64,000 nucleotides of DNA from MGBC131033 sp910585655 (GCA_949502025.1 CATBCG010000004.1:1-64000), one strand, 5' to 3'. Shown: positions 1 to 8,486, counted from the first letter of the stretch. The notes: generated from the sequence alone by a model not told the origin. Numbers and translations are program-made.

Positions 1-1
1 C

Positions 2-34
2 CGAAAGGAAGGAATGCGGCTTGTAAAGGCATAA
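2..34 (+). pseudogene. C-terminal codons of TnpB (gene cut by window edge)
   Basis: Eleven codons read RKEGMRLVKA-stop. This matches the usual last residues of TnpB, the RNA-guided nuclease of IS200/IS605 and IS607 elements, where NIRxEG(L/M)RL follows the zinc-finger/RuvC end. It is marked partial because the rest lies upstream of the window, so whether the full gene is intact cannot be judged. Confidence 0.6.
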
Positions 35-168
35 CTGACATATAGAACCGTGGGACACACGAGGATAGCTCGCTTATGCTTCGTACAATAGTGCGATCGA
101 ACGAGAACCGACGGTTCGCTCTTTTGCGAAAGGAAGCCCCCTCCTCTATAGGCGGGGGAGGATGTCAC
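20..168 (+). ncRNA. Probable omega-RNA (reRNA) scaffold of the TnpB element
   Basis: In TnpB elements the guide RNA spans the 3' end of tnpB and the right end of the element, and its guide is the flanking DNA just past the end. Here the non-coding stretch after the tnpB stop ends in the 137-158 hairpin and GATGTCAC, so the guide would be the sequence starting near 169. The 5' end of the RNA is not visible; the start given is a rough choice. Assignment rests on position and hairpin form only. Confidence 0.5.
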
Positions 169-208
169 GAAAACTATTCTATACCGAACGGTTTTACCTG
201 TCTTTTTA

Positions 209-2131
209 TTGGCGGCGCTTTTGATTGCTTCTTTTTTTCCTGTCACAGGAAGAGAGTTTATGGTATCGGCTGCTGATAAAACCTCTGCCAATACCGTTCA
301 GGAAACGGCTGTTCTCCGTAAAAAGCTGATTCCTTTAAGAACAGAACTGGATACAAAAAGTTATCAATACGGTACGCGCGGCAACTTTAACTGGAATGAA
401 GTATCTCCGGTCAGTGATTTTTTTGACCAAAACGGAACCTATACCATCGCCTATGCAGACGAGGAAACCGTTTATATTTCCCATATCGGCAAAAATCTGG
501 CTATTTCCGACACGATAGAAATTGCCAAGCCTATGCCTTTGATTGGCGGAGTTTGCTGCGACCAGGATGGAAACTTTTACATCGCCTGCGGGCAGAATGA
601 TGAAAAAAGGAACCATAGCATCGTCACCTTTGCCATTTACCAATACGATTCTGCCGGACGTTTTTTAAACAAATGTGAGGATACGGATTCCCTCAATCCC
701 GAAGAGAGCTGGGCTACCATCAATCCGTTTAGCAGTGGTAATTGTGCAATGACCTTCCGCAAAGATATCTTAATCTGCTCCTATGGAAGAGGCATGTATA
801 ATGGTCATCAATCCAACAAGGTATTTTGCGTAGATACCCGCACGATGGAACGAAACCGCGATTATGGCAGCTATACCGGCCATTCTTTCAATCAGGCAGT
901 TTTGGTGACAAAAACCCTGGCAGATGGCGCCGTTGTGTTTGCCGATCATGGAGACGCATACCCGCGTGGCTTCCATATCAATATCAACCGGGAGCCAATA
1001 CGATATGAATACTCCACCGGACAGGTTCCTTTTCATTTTTATGGTGATCTAGGTGATAACCGCACCAATGCCAGACTGACCGGGATCGGAGAGTTAAACA
1101 CCGGAATCGTACTTGTTGGTTCCTCGGCAAAATCTATGACAAGCGCAGAGAAAAACGAAAAGCAGCAAATGTTTTTACAGATTTTGGATTTCGGGACGGT
1201 AGAACCTGTTCTTTCTGCTTCCTCCAGAACCGGAACCTCCGGAACTTCTGAAACTTCCGAGACTTCTGAAGCCAAAGAAGAGATTTATACCGATACAGGG
1301 ATTTTATGGCTGACCAATTATAAAAGCGCTGAAGCTAGAGCCTCCGCTATGGTGCCGATTGCCGAAGATAAGGTTTTGGTAATGTGGGAAAAATGGGATA
1401 AAAACGGCAAATTTGTCAATTCCTATTATTCCATTATCTCTTCAAACGGCAAGATTTTAAAAAAGGCTGTCTCGATGCAGCATGCCCGCCTCAACGGAGC
1501 GGAAGAATTGAAATACCAGGATGGTTTTGTTTACTGGGTCTACTCCGATGGAATGACCCCCTATGCCGATCTTTACCAAATGGATGTCAGACAGACTTCC
1601 AAAGACAATATCCCAGAAGCAATTATCACCGTCACTGGCTCTACCTCCTATACCGGCAAAGCAGTCAAACCTTCTGTCAACGTAACCTATGAAGGAAAAA
1701 AGCTAAAAAAAGGCACTGACTATATGGTTTCCTACAGCAATAACAAAAAAATAGGCTTTGGGCAGATTAAAATAACAGGAAAAGGCAGCTATCATGGAAC
1801 TCTTATCAAAGAATTTCTGATTGCTCCAGCAGTCAAAAACTTTACAGGTAGCTATACCAAAGGCACCCTGAAGCTTTCCTGGAAAAAAGCCGTTGGGGCA
1901 GACGGATACGATCTGCTGATTTTAGATTCCTTTTTCGGTCCGCCACAAAGCAAGAGCAGCCCAAACTTTATCGTTTATCATAAGCAGATCGACAAAACAA
2001 AAACTTCCTATTCGGAAAAACTTCCGAAAGACAAAAACTCTACGTACTATATCCGACCTTATGCCGTAATCAACGGTCAAAAAATCTATGGCGACTGGTC
2101 AGACTATGTATACACCTACAATCTACACTAA
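209..2131 (+). CDS. Secreted Ig-like/Fn3 protein, 5' end disrupted by the IS element
   Basis: Up to 640 residues, unknown function. The frame is open from 152 with no ATG before residue 18 of the given ORF; 209 is only a TTG with no ribosome site. The codons after the IS boundary (about 170) read KTILYRTVLPVFLLAALLIA, a clean signal-peptide core, so the true first codons were probably separated by the insertion. A large beta-rich domain (about 30-330) precedes a Ser/Thr/Glu-rich linker (about 345-360, TSGTSETSETSE). Near 480-550 is a bacterial Ig-like repeat (ITVTGSTSYTGKAVKPSV...GTDYMVSYSNN), then an Fn3-like segment (LKLSWKKAVGADGYDL). Such tails are common in exported Clostridia surface proteins. 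Probably silent or poorly translated now. Confidence 0.7.
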   Translation: MAALLIASFFPVTGREFMVSAADKTSANTVQETAVLRKKLIPLRTELDTKSYQYGTRGNFNWNEVSPVSDFFDQNGTYTIAYADEETVYISHIGKNLAISDTIEIAKPMPLIGGVCCDQDGNFYIACGQNDEKRNHSIVTFAIYQYDSAGRFLNKCEDTDSLNPEESWATINPFSSGNCAMTFRKDILICSYGRGMYNGHQSNKVFCVDTRTMERNRDYGSYTGHSFNQAVLVTKTLADGAVVFADHGDAYPRGFHININREPIRYEYSTGQVPFHFYGDLGDNRTNARLTGIGELNTGIVLVGSSAKSMTSAEKNEKQQMFLQILDFGTVEPVLSASSRTGTSGTSETSETSEAKEEIYTDTGILWLTNYKSAEARASAMVPIAEDKVLVMWEKWDKNGKFVNSYYSIISSNGKILKKAVSMQHARLNGAEELKYQDGFVYWVYSDGMTPYADLYQMDVRQTSKDNIPEAIITVTGSTSYTGKAVKPSVNVTYEGKKLKKGTDYMVSYSNNKKIGFGQIKITGKGSYHGTLIKEFLIAPAVKNFTGSYTKGTLKLSWKKAVGADGYDLLILDSFFGPPQSKSSPNFIVYHKQIDKTKTSYSEKLPKDKNSTYYIRPYAVINGQKIYGDWSDYVYTYNLH

Positions 2132-2141
2132 AATGCAGTCC

Positions 2142-2217
2142 TCTCCATCCGTCTATAACTCTCTCTCGTCGGTATGCCTTTGCTCTTTGTGTGGATACCG
2201 ACGCAGACGGATGGAGA
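2142..2217. repeat. Long two-stem inverted repeat downstream of the secreted-protein gene
   Basis: A 13-bp perfect outer stem (2142-2154 with 2205-2217, TCTCCATCCGTCT/AGACGGATGGAGA) encloses a 9-bp perfect inner stem (2167-2175 with 2195-2203, CGTCGGTAT/ATACCGACG). No T-run follows on either strand, so it is not a standard terminator. It may stabilise a transcript end or be a small palindromic element. Confidence 0.6.
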
Positions 2218-2235
2218 ACCGGCTCGCCCGTCAGA

Positions 2236-2556
2236 TTAAAAAAACTCCTCCAGATACTGATCTAATTCTTCCTCTGTTAGTGGGTAACGTTTGGAAACGA
2301 TATCCTTTGTATCCTCTCTGTTCATACCAAGTTCGCAAAGTGTCAGAATCAGATTTTTAATGCCTTCCTTAATACCCTCCCGAACACCTTCTTCCTTACC
2401 TTCTGCCATAAATCTCTTTATTTCCGGCTCCATAATCTCCAATAACGCGTGACACATATGCACATCTCCTCTCCATTCTTTTATCAGACCTTTATTTGCC
2501 TGTATACTGACCTCCAGGATGGAATCTATCAAATTATGCTCTAATTTTCCTTTCAA
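2236..2556 (-). pseudogene. C-terminal remnant of an Rpn/PD-(D/E)XK transposase-like protein
   Basis: The 106-residue frame starts at a TTG and has the charged repeat tail (EGKEEGVREGIKEGIKNLI) and acidic end (TEEELDQYLEEFF) typical of Rpn-family recombination-promoting nucleases / PDDEXK_2 proteins, which are usually about 280-330 residues. The nuclease core is absent and the upstream 140 bases contain no matching frame. It is therefore most likely a 5'-deleted leftover. It could still be translated as a small protein, but no good ribosome site precedes the TTG. Confidence 0.55.
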
Positions 2557-2634
2557 TATAAGATAACAATTTAAAGTAACTGTCAGTTACTGTCAATTTT
2601 ATTATAAAACAGACGAAACCATTTGGCAAGCAAA

Positions 2635-2676
2635 AAAGACTGCCTGTGATCGTTACTGTTTTCACAGGCAGTCTTT
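2635..2676 (-). terminator. Intrinsic terminator of the glycoside-hydrolase-like gene
   Basis: A 15-bp perfect stem, AAAGACTGCCTGTGA (2635-2649) with TCACAGGCAGTCTTT (2662-2676). On the minus strand it is followed by a run of Ts (complement of AAAAAA at 2632-2637). It lies 25 bases after the stop of the gene ending at 2702. Confidence 0.85.
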
Positions 2677-2701
2677 CTTCATTAAACGATGATTCCTTTT
2701 T

Positions 2702-5458
2702 TTACTTCGCTACCACACTGACCTTACCTACGATTCCGCTCGGTGCGATTACAGACGGACCGCCTCTCATCGGGCTTCCGCCTGCTCCGTTCAGCGCCTG
2801 AACGCGGTTAAAGAGGGTATTTGCCACTTCAATCCGCACATGATTTTTCCCTGTCTGTACTGCCTTGGTAATATCAAACGTATATGGAGGGCAGATCTTC
2901 ATACCGATATACTCCTCATTGATCCATACCTCTACGCCCTCATAGGCATCTTCGATATTAAGCAGCGTCTGATTTTCTCCGATTCGTCCGTCTGCCGTAT
3001 CTGTTCCGCTTGCTTCCTGATTTCCTGCCTCTTCCAGTACAATCTCTGTCTCATAGCGCATGAAGCCGGAAAAGTCCGGATGCTGCCTGCCGACGTTGAC
3101 TAATTCGCTTATCGTCTCTTCATCATGGAACTTAGGATATTCCTTATTTTCTGCAAAAGAAAGTTTCCACTCTTTGTCTAACGCTTTCCATTCCCCGCCA
3201 GCCGGACAGGCCTTCACTGTCTCAAACTCTTTTAAGTCATCAAACACATAAAGCTCCGTCTGGTATGGTTCCAAATGAACATGAAGCTTCGTCCCCTTTT
3301 CGCATTCCGTAGCAAACGCCGGGTAGACCAGATTTTCCATCGCGTCATAGAGAGAAACTGCGCCCTTTATCGGAACCACTATCGTCCCGTCAAACGCCTT
3401 CCCTGGATCTTCGTTGGAAAACAGATACAGATGCGCCCCGTCTTTGATATAGTGATAATAACGCAGCCGCGCAAACGATGTTTCTGAAGCAACTTCATGC
3501 AAGTGCTGTTTTATTAACGCTGCTACCAAATCTTCCAGATAAACCACCTGGCAGGCTTCCAAGCCCTCTATCAATGCTTTTTCTGTCTGAGGATCACATT
3601 TTCCACAGATTCCCTCCGGAAGCCCGTCGATAAAGATCACCGGGAAACCTTTCTTGGCGGCTGCTCCGGCAAAGGCAGCTACCTCTTCTGTGATAAACTG
3701 CGCATACGGCACCACCAGCGTTTGATATTCCTCGCCGTTGACCTTTAAGGTGTTATCAAAAGAAGCGTTAAAATAGCCCATATTGGCAAACAAATCCGAC
3801 GGTACGACATCAAAATCAATCTGATGTTCCAAAAGCTGCCTTGACGGCTCTTGAAGAAACATATAATCCCCTGTCCACTCTGCCTCTCCATGATAAAGCA
3901 TAGCAACCGGAGCTACGTGCAGACCGCCGTTTAGCAGCTCGCACATCCGGTTCATATAGCGCATCAGCTTTCCGAAATGGCGATACTGCGGGTTTTCTCC
4001 ATGAGCATAAAAATGAGGCGGGCAGTCCGGATCCGGAAATGCCTTTGGAGAAAAGGCATGAGGCACATACGTATTGACTCCGCGCACCAGGAAATGATCC
4101 AGCACATATTTCATTTTTCGTACACCAAAGTCCCAGCCATAGGCGCCAAAAATTTCACACATTGCCCGCCCCTGCTTCTTCGGATCGATATGAGCAAAGG
4201 AAGAACCCAGCTTCCCCAACGCAAAATGATAAAACTCTCCGTCCCCGGCAGGACCAAAGCCTTTGGCGCGGTTATGATTTTCCCCGCCTAACAACACCTG
4301 ACCGCCGATATCATCAATTCCGGACATATGCTGCCCGTACATCGACCGGAAATAATGACCCTGGCTGCAGCCTAAACGGCTGTGCTGGTTATTGTCCTCA
4401 ATAATATGACCAATATATTCAACGCCATGCTCCTCGCACCATTTGCCGATTTGGCTGGCAAAGCAGCGGTCTACCAGCTTGGTCACACTATCCATATAGG
4501 CATAGCGAACCTTTGCCGTCAGCTCCTCCTCCCCGGCATCTGCCCAGAGAGCCGGAAGCAGTCGGATATAGTCGGAGCCTAACTGCTCCTCTAACATTCC
4601 CGGCATATGCTTACTCCATGGCAGAGGCATCGCCCTCCGTCCGATGGATTCGTTCATATCAAATCCTACCGTATTGCCAATCGCTGGTTCATCAGAGAAA
4701 AATCCGGCGATCGTTTTACCAAAATCCTCTTTATAATGCTCCCAATGCGGTTCATAAACCGCGTCGATCTGTACCCAGCAGGACGCTTCATCAAGCATAT
4801 TGATGTAATCCGTACGTCCGCCGCCGTTTTTCGTAGCGTACAGAACAAAAATCCGCCACATTCCGTCCGGCACGTCCCAATCCAGCACTCCATCCTTCAC
4901 ATAGCCGGTAATATCAAGCAACGTATCGTCCACATGGTCGCCGCTGCCTTCACCGTCAAGCTTGGAGGCAATGACCGCGATCAGCTTATCGTCGTCAAAC
5001 TCTCGTACCTTTGCTCCCCGCATAAACATGGAAGCCATTCCGCCTGCAAACGGATTCGGCGTATATTTTGCCATCTCCCCTACCTTTAATAACGCCTGCG
5101 GCATCGGTCCGCAGACATCTGCCTGACTGATATTGATATACTGCTTACATAGCTCCGGCGCAGCGTCGGTCATTTTTCCTGCGGCAAAGCCGGTCGGGAA
5201 ATGGGCGTCATCTAAAATCCATACCTTCATTTCACGCTTTCTGGCTTCGTCTAAAATAATATCCATATCATGCCACCACTGCGGTCCTACATAGTCCGGA
5301 TGTGGTCTGGCTTCTACGCAAACGGCGCCAATTCCGCAGTCATAAATAGCGCCCATATATTCGCGCAATACTTCCTCGGTCTCCCCATGCTGCCAGAAAA
5401 ACGGTAAAATATAGTTTCCCCCTCTATCCTGCAGCAGATTTTGAATCGTCTGTTTCAT
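2702..5458 (-). CDS. Glycoside-hydrolase-like protein with jelly-roll domain (GH106-like)
   Basis: 918 residues. ATG at 5458 is chosen over an upstream in-frame start because AGGGAG sits about 8 nt before it. The N-terminal half looks like the TIM-barrel family annotated as 'glycosylhydrolase-like jelly roll fold' proteins related to GH106 alpha-L-rhamnosidases: PFFWQHGETEEVLREYMGAI near the start, ARPHPDYVGPQWWHDMD, WILDDAHFPTGFAAG, HIIEDNNQHSRLG and FFSDEPAIG, with acidic residues in strand ends. The last 150 residues form a beta-sandwich-like region (LNIEDAYEGVEVWINEEYIG...). No signal peptide, so it is cytoplasmic and probably cleaves imported plant oligosaccharides. The substrate cannot be read from the sequence. 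It has its own terminator and no obvious operon partner. Confidence 0.75.
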   Translation of the reverse strand: MKQTIQNLLQDRGGNYILPFFWQHGETEEVLREYMGAIYDCGIGAVCVEARPHPDYVGPQWWHDMDIILDEARKREMKVWILDDAHFPTGFAAGKMTDAAPELCKQYINISQADVCGPMPQALLKVGEMAKYTPNPFAGGMASMFMRGAKVREFDDDKLIAVIASKLDGEGSGDHVDDTLLDITGYVKDGVLDWDVPDGMWRIFVLYATKNGGGRTDYINMLDEASCWVQIDAVYEPHWEHYKEDFGKTIAGFFSDEPAIGNTVGFDMNESIGRRAMPLPWSKHMPGMLEEQLGSDYIRLLPALWADAGEEELTAKVRYAYMDSVTKLVDRCFASQIGKWCEEHGVEYIGHIIEDNNQHSRLGCSQGHYFRSMYGQHMSGIDDIGGQVLLGGENHNRAKGFGPAGDGEFYHFALGKLGSSFAHIDPKKQGRAMCEIFGAYGWDFGVRKMKYVLDHFLVRGVNTYVPHAFSPKAFPDPDCPPHFYAHGENPQYRHFGKLMRYMNRMCELLNGGLHVAPVAMLYHGEAEWTGDYMFLQEPSRQLLEHQIDFDVVPSDLFANMGYFNASFDNTLKVNGEEYQTLVVPYAQFITEEVAAFAGAAAKKGFPVIFIDGLPEGICGKCDPQTEKALIEGLEACQVVYLEDLVAALIKQHLHEVASETSFARLRYYHYIKDGAHLYLFSNEDPGKAFDGTIVVPIKGAVSLYDAMENLVYPAFATECEKGTKLHVHLEPYQTELYVFDDLKEFETVKACPAGGEWKALDKEWKLSFAENKEYPKFHDEETISELVNVGRQHPDFSGFMRYETEIVLEEAGNQEASGTDTADGRIGENQTLLNIEDAYEGVEVWINEEYIGMKICPPYTFDITKAVQTGKNHVRIEVANTLFNRVQALNGAGGSPMRGGPSVIAPSGIVGKVSVVAK

Positions 5459-5870
5459 GTTGCTTTTTCTCCCTATCCTTCCTGCTGCGACTACTTGTCT
5501 GGGCAAGCCGTTTCCTGTATCATTACCAAGCTTGCCTGTTCGCTTTCTAAGAGCCGGCGCAGCGCGACCCTGAAATCCGTTTTGCTCTCTATTATTGTAA
5601 CGGATTTTCCTGTAAAATGTAAGCCCTTGTTTTTTACCGTTTGGGATTCTGATTCTGCTAAAATGGATTATTATTTTACTTTTTGATGAAAGGTTCTTGA
5701 TTTTTTACTGTTTGCGAGAAGTGCTTTTTGATAATTGGGTTGCTATTTAGAATGGTACTGTGTATAATAAACGAAAACAAATAGCATAGGAATTTATAGG
5801 AATTTGCAAAGAGAGCACGAATCCATTTATGTGAAATAAAGAAAAGTATTTTTACAGAAAGGATGATTTT
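5459..5870. other. Divergent intergenic region
   Basis: 412 bases between the minus-strand hydrolase gene and the plus-strand fusion gene. It is AT-rich and holds one clear plus-strand promoter (5740-5768). I see no convincing minus-strand promoter, only weak TTTACA/TACAAT-like boxes near 5595-5625, and no RNA structure or small gene. Confidence 0.5.
5740..5768 (+). promoter_or_regulatory. Sigma-A promoter of the GNAT-ribokinase gene
   Basis: TTGCTA (5740-5745), 17-nt spacer, TATAAT (5763-5768). The start codon is about 100 nt downstream, preceded by AGAAAGGATG. Confidence 0.7.
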
Positions 5871-7337
5871 ATGAATCCTCAATCCTCCCACGAACTACCA
5901 ATCCTGCCCCTGCGGAACCACCCGGGATGTCTGTCTGCTGCCGCCGCATGGTTTTCCGACAAATGGGGAATCCCGTTAGAGGCTTACCGGGAAAGTATGG
6001 AAGAATGCCTGAGCCATCATATGACACAGGAGGCTGGTGGCTTCGACTCTGTTTCTGTCGGCTTTCCTGCCGTCGGCTTTTTTGCCGTCCCTCAGTGGTA
6101 TTTCCTCCAAAACGAACAACAGGATATCATCGCAGGCTGCGGAGTAATCAAAAATGACTTCCATGACCGCAAGGATCTCGCTCCGAACTTATGCGCTCTT
6201 TATGTAGAAGAGGAATACCGCGGGCAAGGCATCGCCGGACGGCTTTTACATTTTGTCTGTCAGGATATGGCACAGTTTGGGCTTTCTACGCTTTATCTCG
6301 TGACGGACCATACCAGTTTCTATGAGCGGTATAACTGGACATTTTCTACTATGGTACAGGAGGACAATGGTGGCATGACCAGATTGTACCAGCGTGATTT
6401 ATCGGAATTCCTTCCTCCTGCTCCACGGGTATTGGTCTTTGGTTCCTTAAACCTAGATCGCGTTTATCAGGTTGAGCATATCGTCTCCCCTGGAGAAACT
6501 ATCGCATCCGGCAAACTGCAGACCTTTTGCGGCGGCAAAGGATTAAACCAGGCGATTGCCTTTTCCAAAGCCGGAGCCGACACCTATCTTGCCGGTAAGA
6601 TCGGCGCTGACGGAGAAGCATTAAAAGAAGCCTGTACGTATTATGGAGTTAGGACCGACTTTCTTCTTTCCTCCGATCTGCCGAGCGGTCATGCGATCAT
6701 TCAGGTAGACCAGCAGGGACAGAACAGTATTTTATTATTTGGAGGCGCAAACCAGGCGCAGAGCAAGGCGGAAATCGACCAGATTCTGCAACACTTTACA
6801 AACGGAGATCGGCTGGTACTGCAAAACGAAATCAACGAGCTTCCTTATTTAATCCAAACGGCTGCCGCAAAAGGAATGGAACTGATCTTAAATCCTTCTC
6901 CTTATCATCCTGATTTAAAAAACTGCGGTCTGGATAAGTTGTCATGGCTGATTTTAAATGAAGTAGAAGCTTTTCAAATGACCGGGGAAACCAAAACTAC
7001 TGCTATTATGGCAAAACTGAAACAGCTTTGCCCAAATGCAGGCATCGTCCTTACATTAGGCGAGGAAGGGGCGGTCTGCTTCTGGAAAGAAGAACTTTGT
7101 CAACAAGCCTGTTTTCCGGCAAAGGTTCTGGATACCACTGCCGCCGGAGATACCTTTACTGGTTACTTTTTTACGGAATTGCTGCTTTCCCGAAAAACAA
7201 CGGAGAAAGAAAGAACAGAAGCAGCACTTTATGCCGCAGCAAAAGCCGCCTCCATCACTGTTTCCAGAAATGGGGCGGCAGATTCGATTCCAAAGCGGCA
7301 GGAGCTTTTTAGCGGATCACCTCTGGCTCCTTGCTAA
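5871..7337 (+). CDS. GNAT acetyltransferase fused to a PfkB/ribokinase-type sugar kinase
   Basis: 488 residues in two domains. Residues about 1-175 form a GNAT acetyltransferase (acetyl-CoA loop around 105-128: LCALYVEEEYRGQGIAGRLL). Residues about 186-488 form a ribokinase: GSLNLDR at 191-197, FCGGKGLNQA near 219-228 for sugar binding, and the PfkB signature DTTAAGDTFTG near 421-431 with the catalytic Asp. The kinase part ends slightly early but keeps the nucleotide-binding region. Ribokinase phosphorylates ribose at O5 with ATP; the acetyltransferase substrate is unknown. There is no internal start at the junction (FLPPAPRVLVFGS), so it is made as one chain. RBS AGAAAGGATGATTTT. The 3' end overlaps the convergent gene by 29 bp. 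Confidence 0.85.
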   Translation: MNPQSSHELPILPLRNHPGCLSAAAAWFSDKWGIPLEAYRESMEECLSHHMTQEAGGFDSVSVGFPAVGFFAVPQWYFLQNEQQDIIAGCGVIKNDFHDRKDLAPNLCALYVEEEYRGQGIAGRLLHFVCQDMAQFGLSTLYLVTDHTSFYERYNWTFSTMVQEDNGGMTRLYQRDLSEFLPPAPRVLVFGSLNLDRVYQVEHIVSPGETIASGKLQTFCGGKGLNQAIAFSKAGADTYLAGKIGADGEALKEACTYYGVRTDFLLSSDLPSGHAIIQVDQQGQNSILLFGGANQAQSKAEIDQILQHFTNGDRLVLQNEINELPYLIQTAAAKGMELILNPSPYHPDLKNCGLDKLSWLILNEVEAFQMTGETKTTAIMAKLKQLCPNAGIVLTLGEEGAVCFWKEELCQQACFPAKVLDTTAAGDTFTGYFFTELLLSRKTTEKERTEAALYAAAKAASITVSRNGAADSIPKRQELFSGSPLAPC

Positions 7338-7701
7338 AAGAATATTTGGTGCATACGGCGTCTTCAATCCGCAATACCTCAAAGATCCCATCTCCCAGCT
7401 TATACAGCCTGCTCGGACCGGTCGGATCCTCTAACATTGCTTTCCGCGCCTCATCCCGATCATCACGGACGGCTCTGCCTGTCACTCGTATCCAGGTGCC
7501 GTCCTCTCCCATACCGCAGATTTCTATTTTGCTGTTCTCCATCATCTGCTTGTAGCAATCCTTTGTATTATTGGTACAGATGTAAAGACTGCCGTCGATT
7601 TCAGTTACACTGCCGAATGGGCGCACACGCGGCTGATCACCGTCCATGGTGGCTACATAAAAAGTCTTTGTTGCTTTTAATTCTTCTACTATCCGGTTCA
7701 T
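7309..7701 (-). CDS. Pyridoxamine 5'-phosphate oxidase family protein (flavin-binding)
   Basis: 130 residues, full length for the small split-barrel PPOX group. Motifs: FYVATMDGDQPRVRPFGSV for flavin contact near the start, LYICTNNTKDCYKQM, and WIRVTGRAV. Members bind FMN or F420 and reduce small molecules; a role in haem or vitamin B6 chemistry should not be assumed. The start at 7701 follows AGGAGGAGAGTTATT, a near-perfect ribosome site. It is transcribed alone from a consensus-like promoter at 7747-7775. Confidence 0.85.
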   Translation of the reverse strand: MNRIVEELKATKTFYVATMDGDQPRVRPFGSVTEIDGSLYICTNNTKDCYKQMMENSKIEICGMGEDGTWIRVTGRAVRDDRDEARKAMLEDPTGPSRLYKLGDGIFEVLRIEDAVCTKYSFSKEPEVIR

Positions 7702-7746
7702 AATAACTCTCCTCCTTATTATTGTAACTTTATATATTACATCACC

Positions 7747-7775
7747 AGTGTATCACAACACAAACACACTGTCAA
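7747..7775 (-). promoter_or_regulatory. Sigma-A promoter of the PPOX-family gene
   Basis: Read on the minus strand: TTGACA (7775-7770), 17-nt spacer, TACACT (7752-7747). Confidence 0.8.
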
Positions 7776-7780
7776 CACTC

Positions 7781-8269
7781 CTATAGCCATCTTCTATCCT
7801 TTTCCCCAGTGTCTATCTTATGGCTCGCATACCAGTAACTCCCAAACTTCAGCGCCGACGCAGCTGCCAAAATCACCACGGAAGTATAAAACGCTTCTCT
7901 GTTAAACAACGCAGTAGTCCAGGTGATAACCAACAGGCAAAACAACAAAACATCCATCGCCCACCCGCCGCTTTTATCATGCAGATATTGATTCCGCTCA
8001 TCCTGTTCCTTCTGCCTCTTTTCCTTTAAAAGCAAACGGTTTTTCAACAATCTTTTATAATAGATAATCCGACTGATAATATAAATAATTCCGCTAAAAT
8101 AAAGGGTTCGGCTAAGGCTCTGTGCAAATTCGCTCATTTCTCTGGAATCTCCGCCGCCTAACTCCACTACCATCACCATATACGCCAGCATTCCCACGAG
8201 CAGCGCATACAGCAAACGGATACGCCGTTGCACTTTTTCCGTATAAGTCATACGTCTAGATCTCCTCAT
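7781..8269 (-). CDS. Four-helix membrane protein partner of the HTH regulator
   Basis: 162 residues from ATG 8269, chosen because AGGAGGAACAGG lies just upstream and the start overlaps the regulator stop by 14 nt, so translation is probably coupled. There are four predicted membrane segments: about LLYALLVGMLAYMVMVVEL, TLYFSGIIYIISRIIYY, AMDVLLFCLLVITWTTALF and FYTSVVILAAASALKFGSYW. A basic/acidic cytoplasmic loop (KRLLKNRLLLKEKRQKEQDERNQ) lies in the middle. It resembles the DUF6442/DUF2178-like proteins that sit behind small XRE regulators in Firmicutes. Function unknown. Confidence 0.75.
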   Translation of the reverse strand: MRRSRRMTYTEKVQRRIRLLYALLVGMLAYMVMVVELGGGDSREMSEFAQSLSRTLYFSGIIYIISRIIYYKRLLKNRLLLKEKRQKEQDERNQYLHDKSGGWAMDVLLFCLLVITWTTALFNREAFYTSVVILAAASALKFGSYWYASHKIDTGEKDRRWL

Positions 8270-8486
8270 CCTGTTCCTCCTCTCTCTGTCTGTTCTCTTC
8301 CAGACAGCACAGATCCTCAACTGTCGTATGAAACACTACCGCCAGTCGATATGCCAACATTAAGGATGGATTGTACTGCTCCTTTTCAATCGATATAATG
8401 GTTCTGGCTGATACGCGAACCAACTCCGCTAGCTGCTGCTGTGTCAGTCCTGCCGCATTCCGCATCTCCTTTACTTTTGTTTTCAT
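8256..8486 (-). CDS. Small XRE-family transcriptional regulator
   Basis: 76 residues from ATG 8486 (MKTKVKEMRNAAGLTQQQLA). Longer in-frame starts exist up to 8537, but family members begin at this point. A single HTH domain covers almost the whole protein: LTQQQLAELVRVSARTIISIEKEQYNPSL, followed by an acidic tail. It is of the YozG-like type that pairs with a small membrane protein. The gene sits just downstream of a full-consensus promoter covered by palindromes (8531-8644), so negative autoregulation is likely. Confidence 0.85.
   Translation of the reverse strand: MKTKVKEMRNAAGLTQQQLAELVRVSARTIISIEKEQYNPSLMLAYRLAVVFHTTVEDLCCLEENRQREEEQDEEI

Larger units (their letters stand above)
1..168 (+). 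mobile_element. Right end of an IS200/IS605-family (tnpB-type) element
   Basis: The first 168 bases look like the 3' end of a TnpB element. A frame starting at base 2 gives RKEGMRLVKA and then a stop at 32-34, a typical TnpB C-terminus (usually ...NAAxNIRKEGxRL...). It is followed by about 130 nt without a good ORF and a G/C-rich hairpin: CCCCC 137-141, CC 143-144, loop TCTATA 145-150, GG 151-152, GGGGG 154-158. After this comes GATGTCAC, ending at 168. Firmicute IS605 right ends that I remember have the same layout (GAAGCCCCC hairpin GGGGG, then ..TCAC). The left end lies outside the window. The exact boundary at 168/169 is inferred from the motif and from the disrupted gene that starts right after it. 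Confidence 0.75.

Noticed and set aside
4607..5089. 160-codon plus-strand ORF inside the glycoside-hydrolase-like gene
   Set aside because: Shadow of the strongly protein-like minus-strand frame, with no ribosome site.
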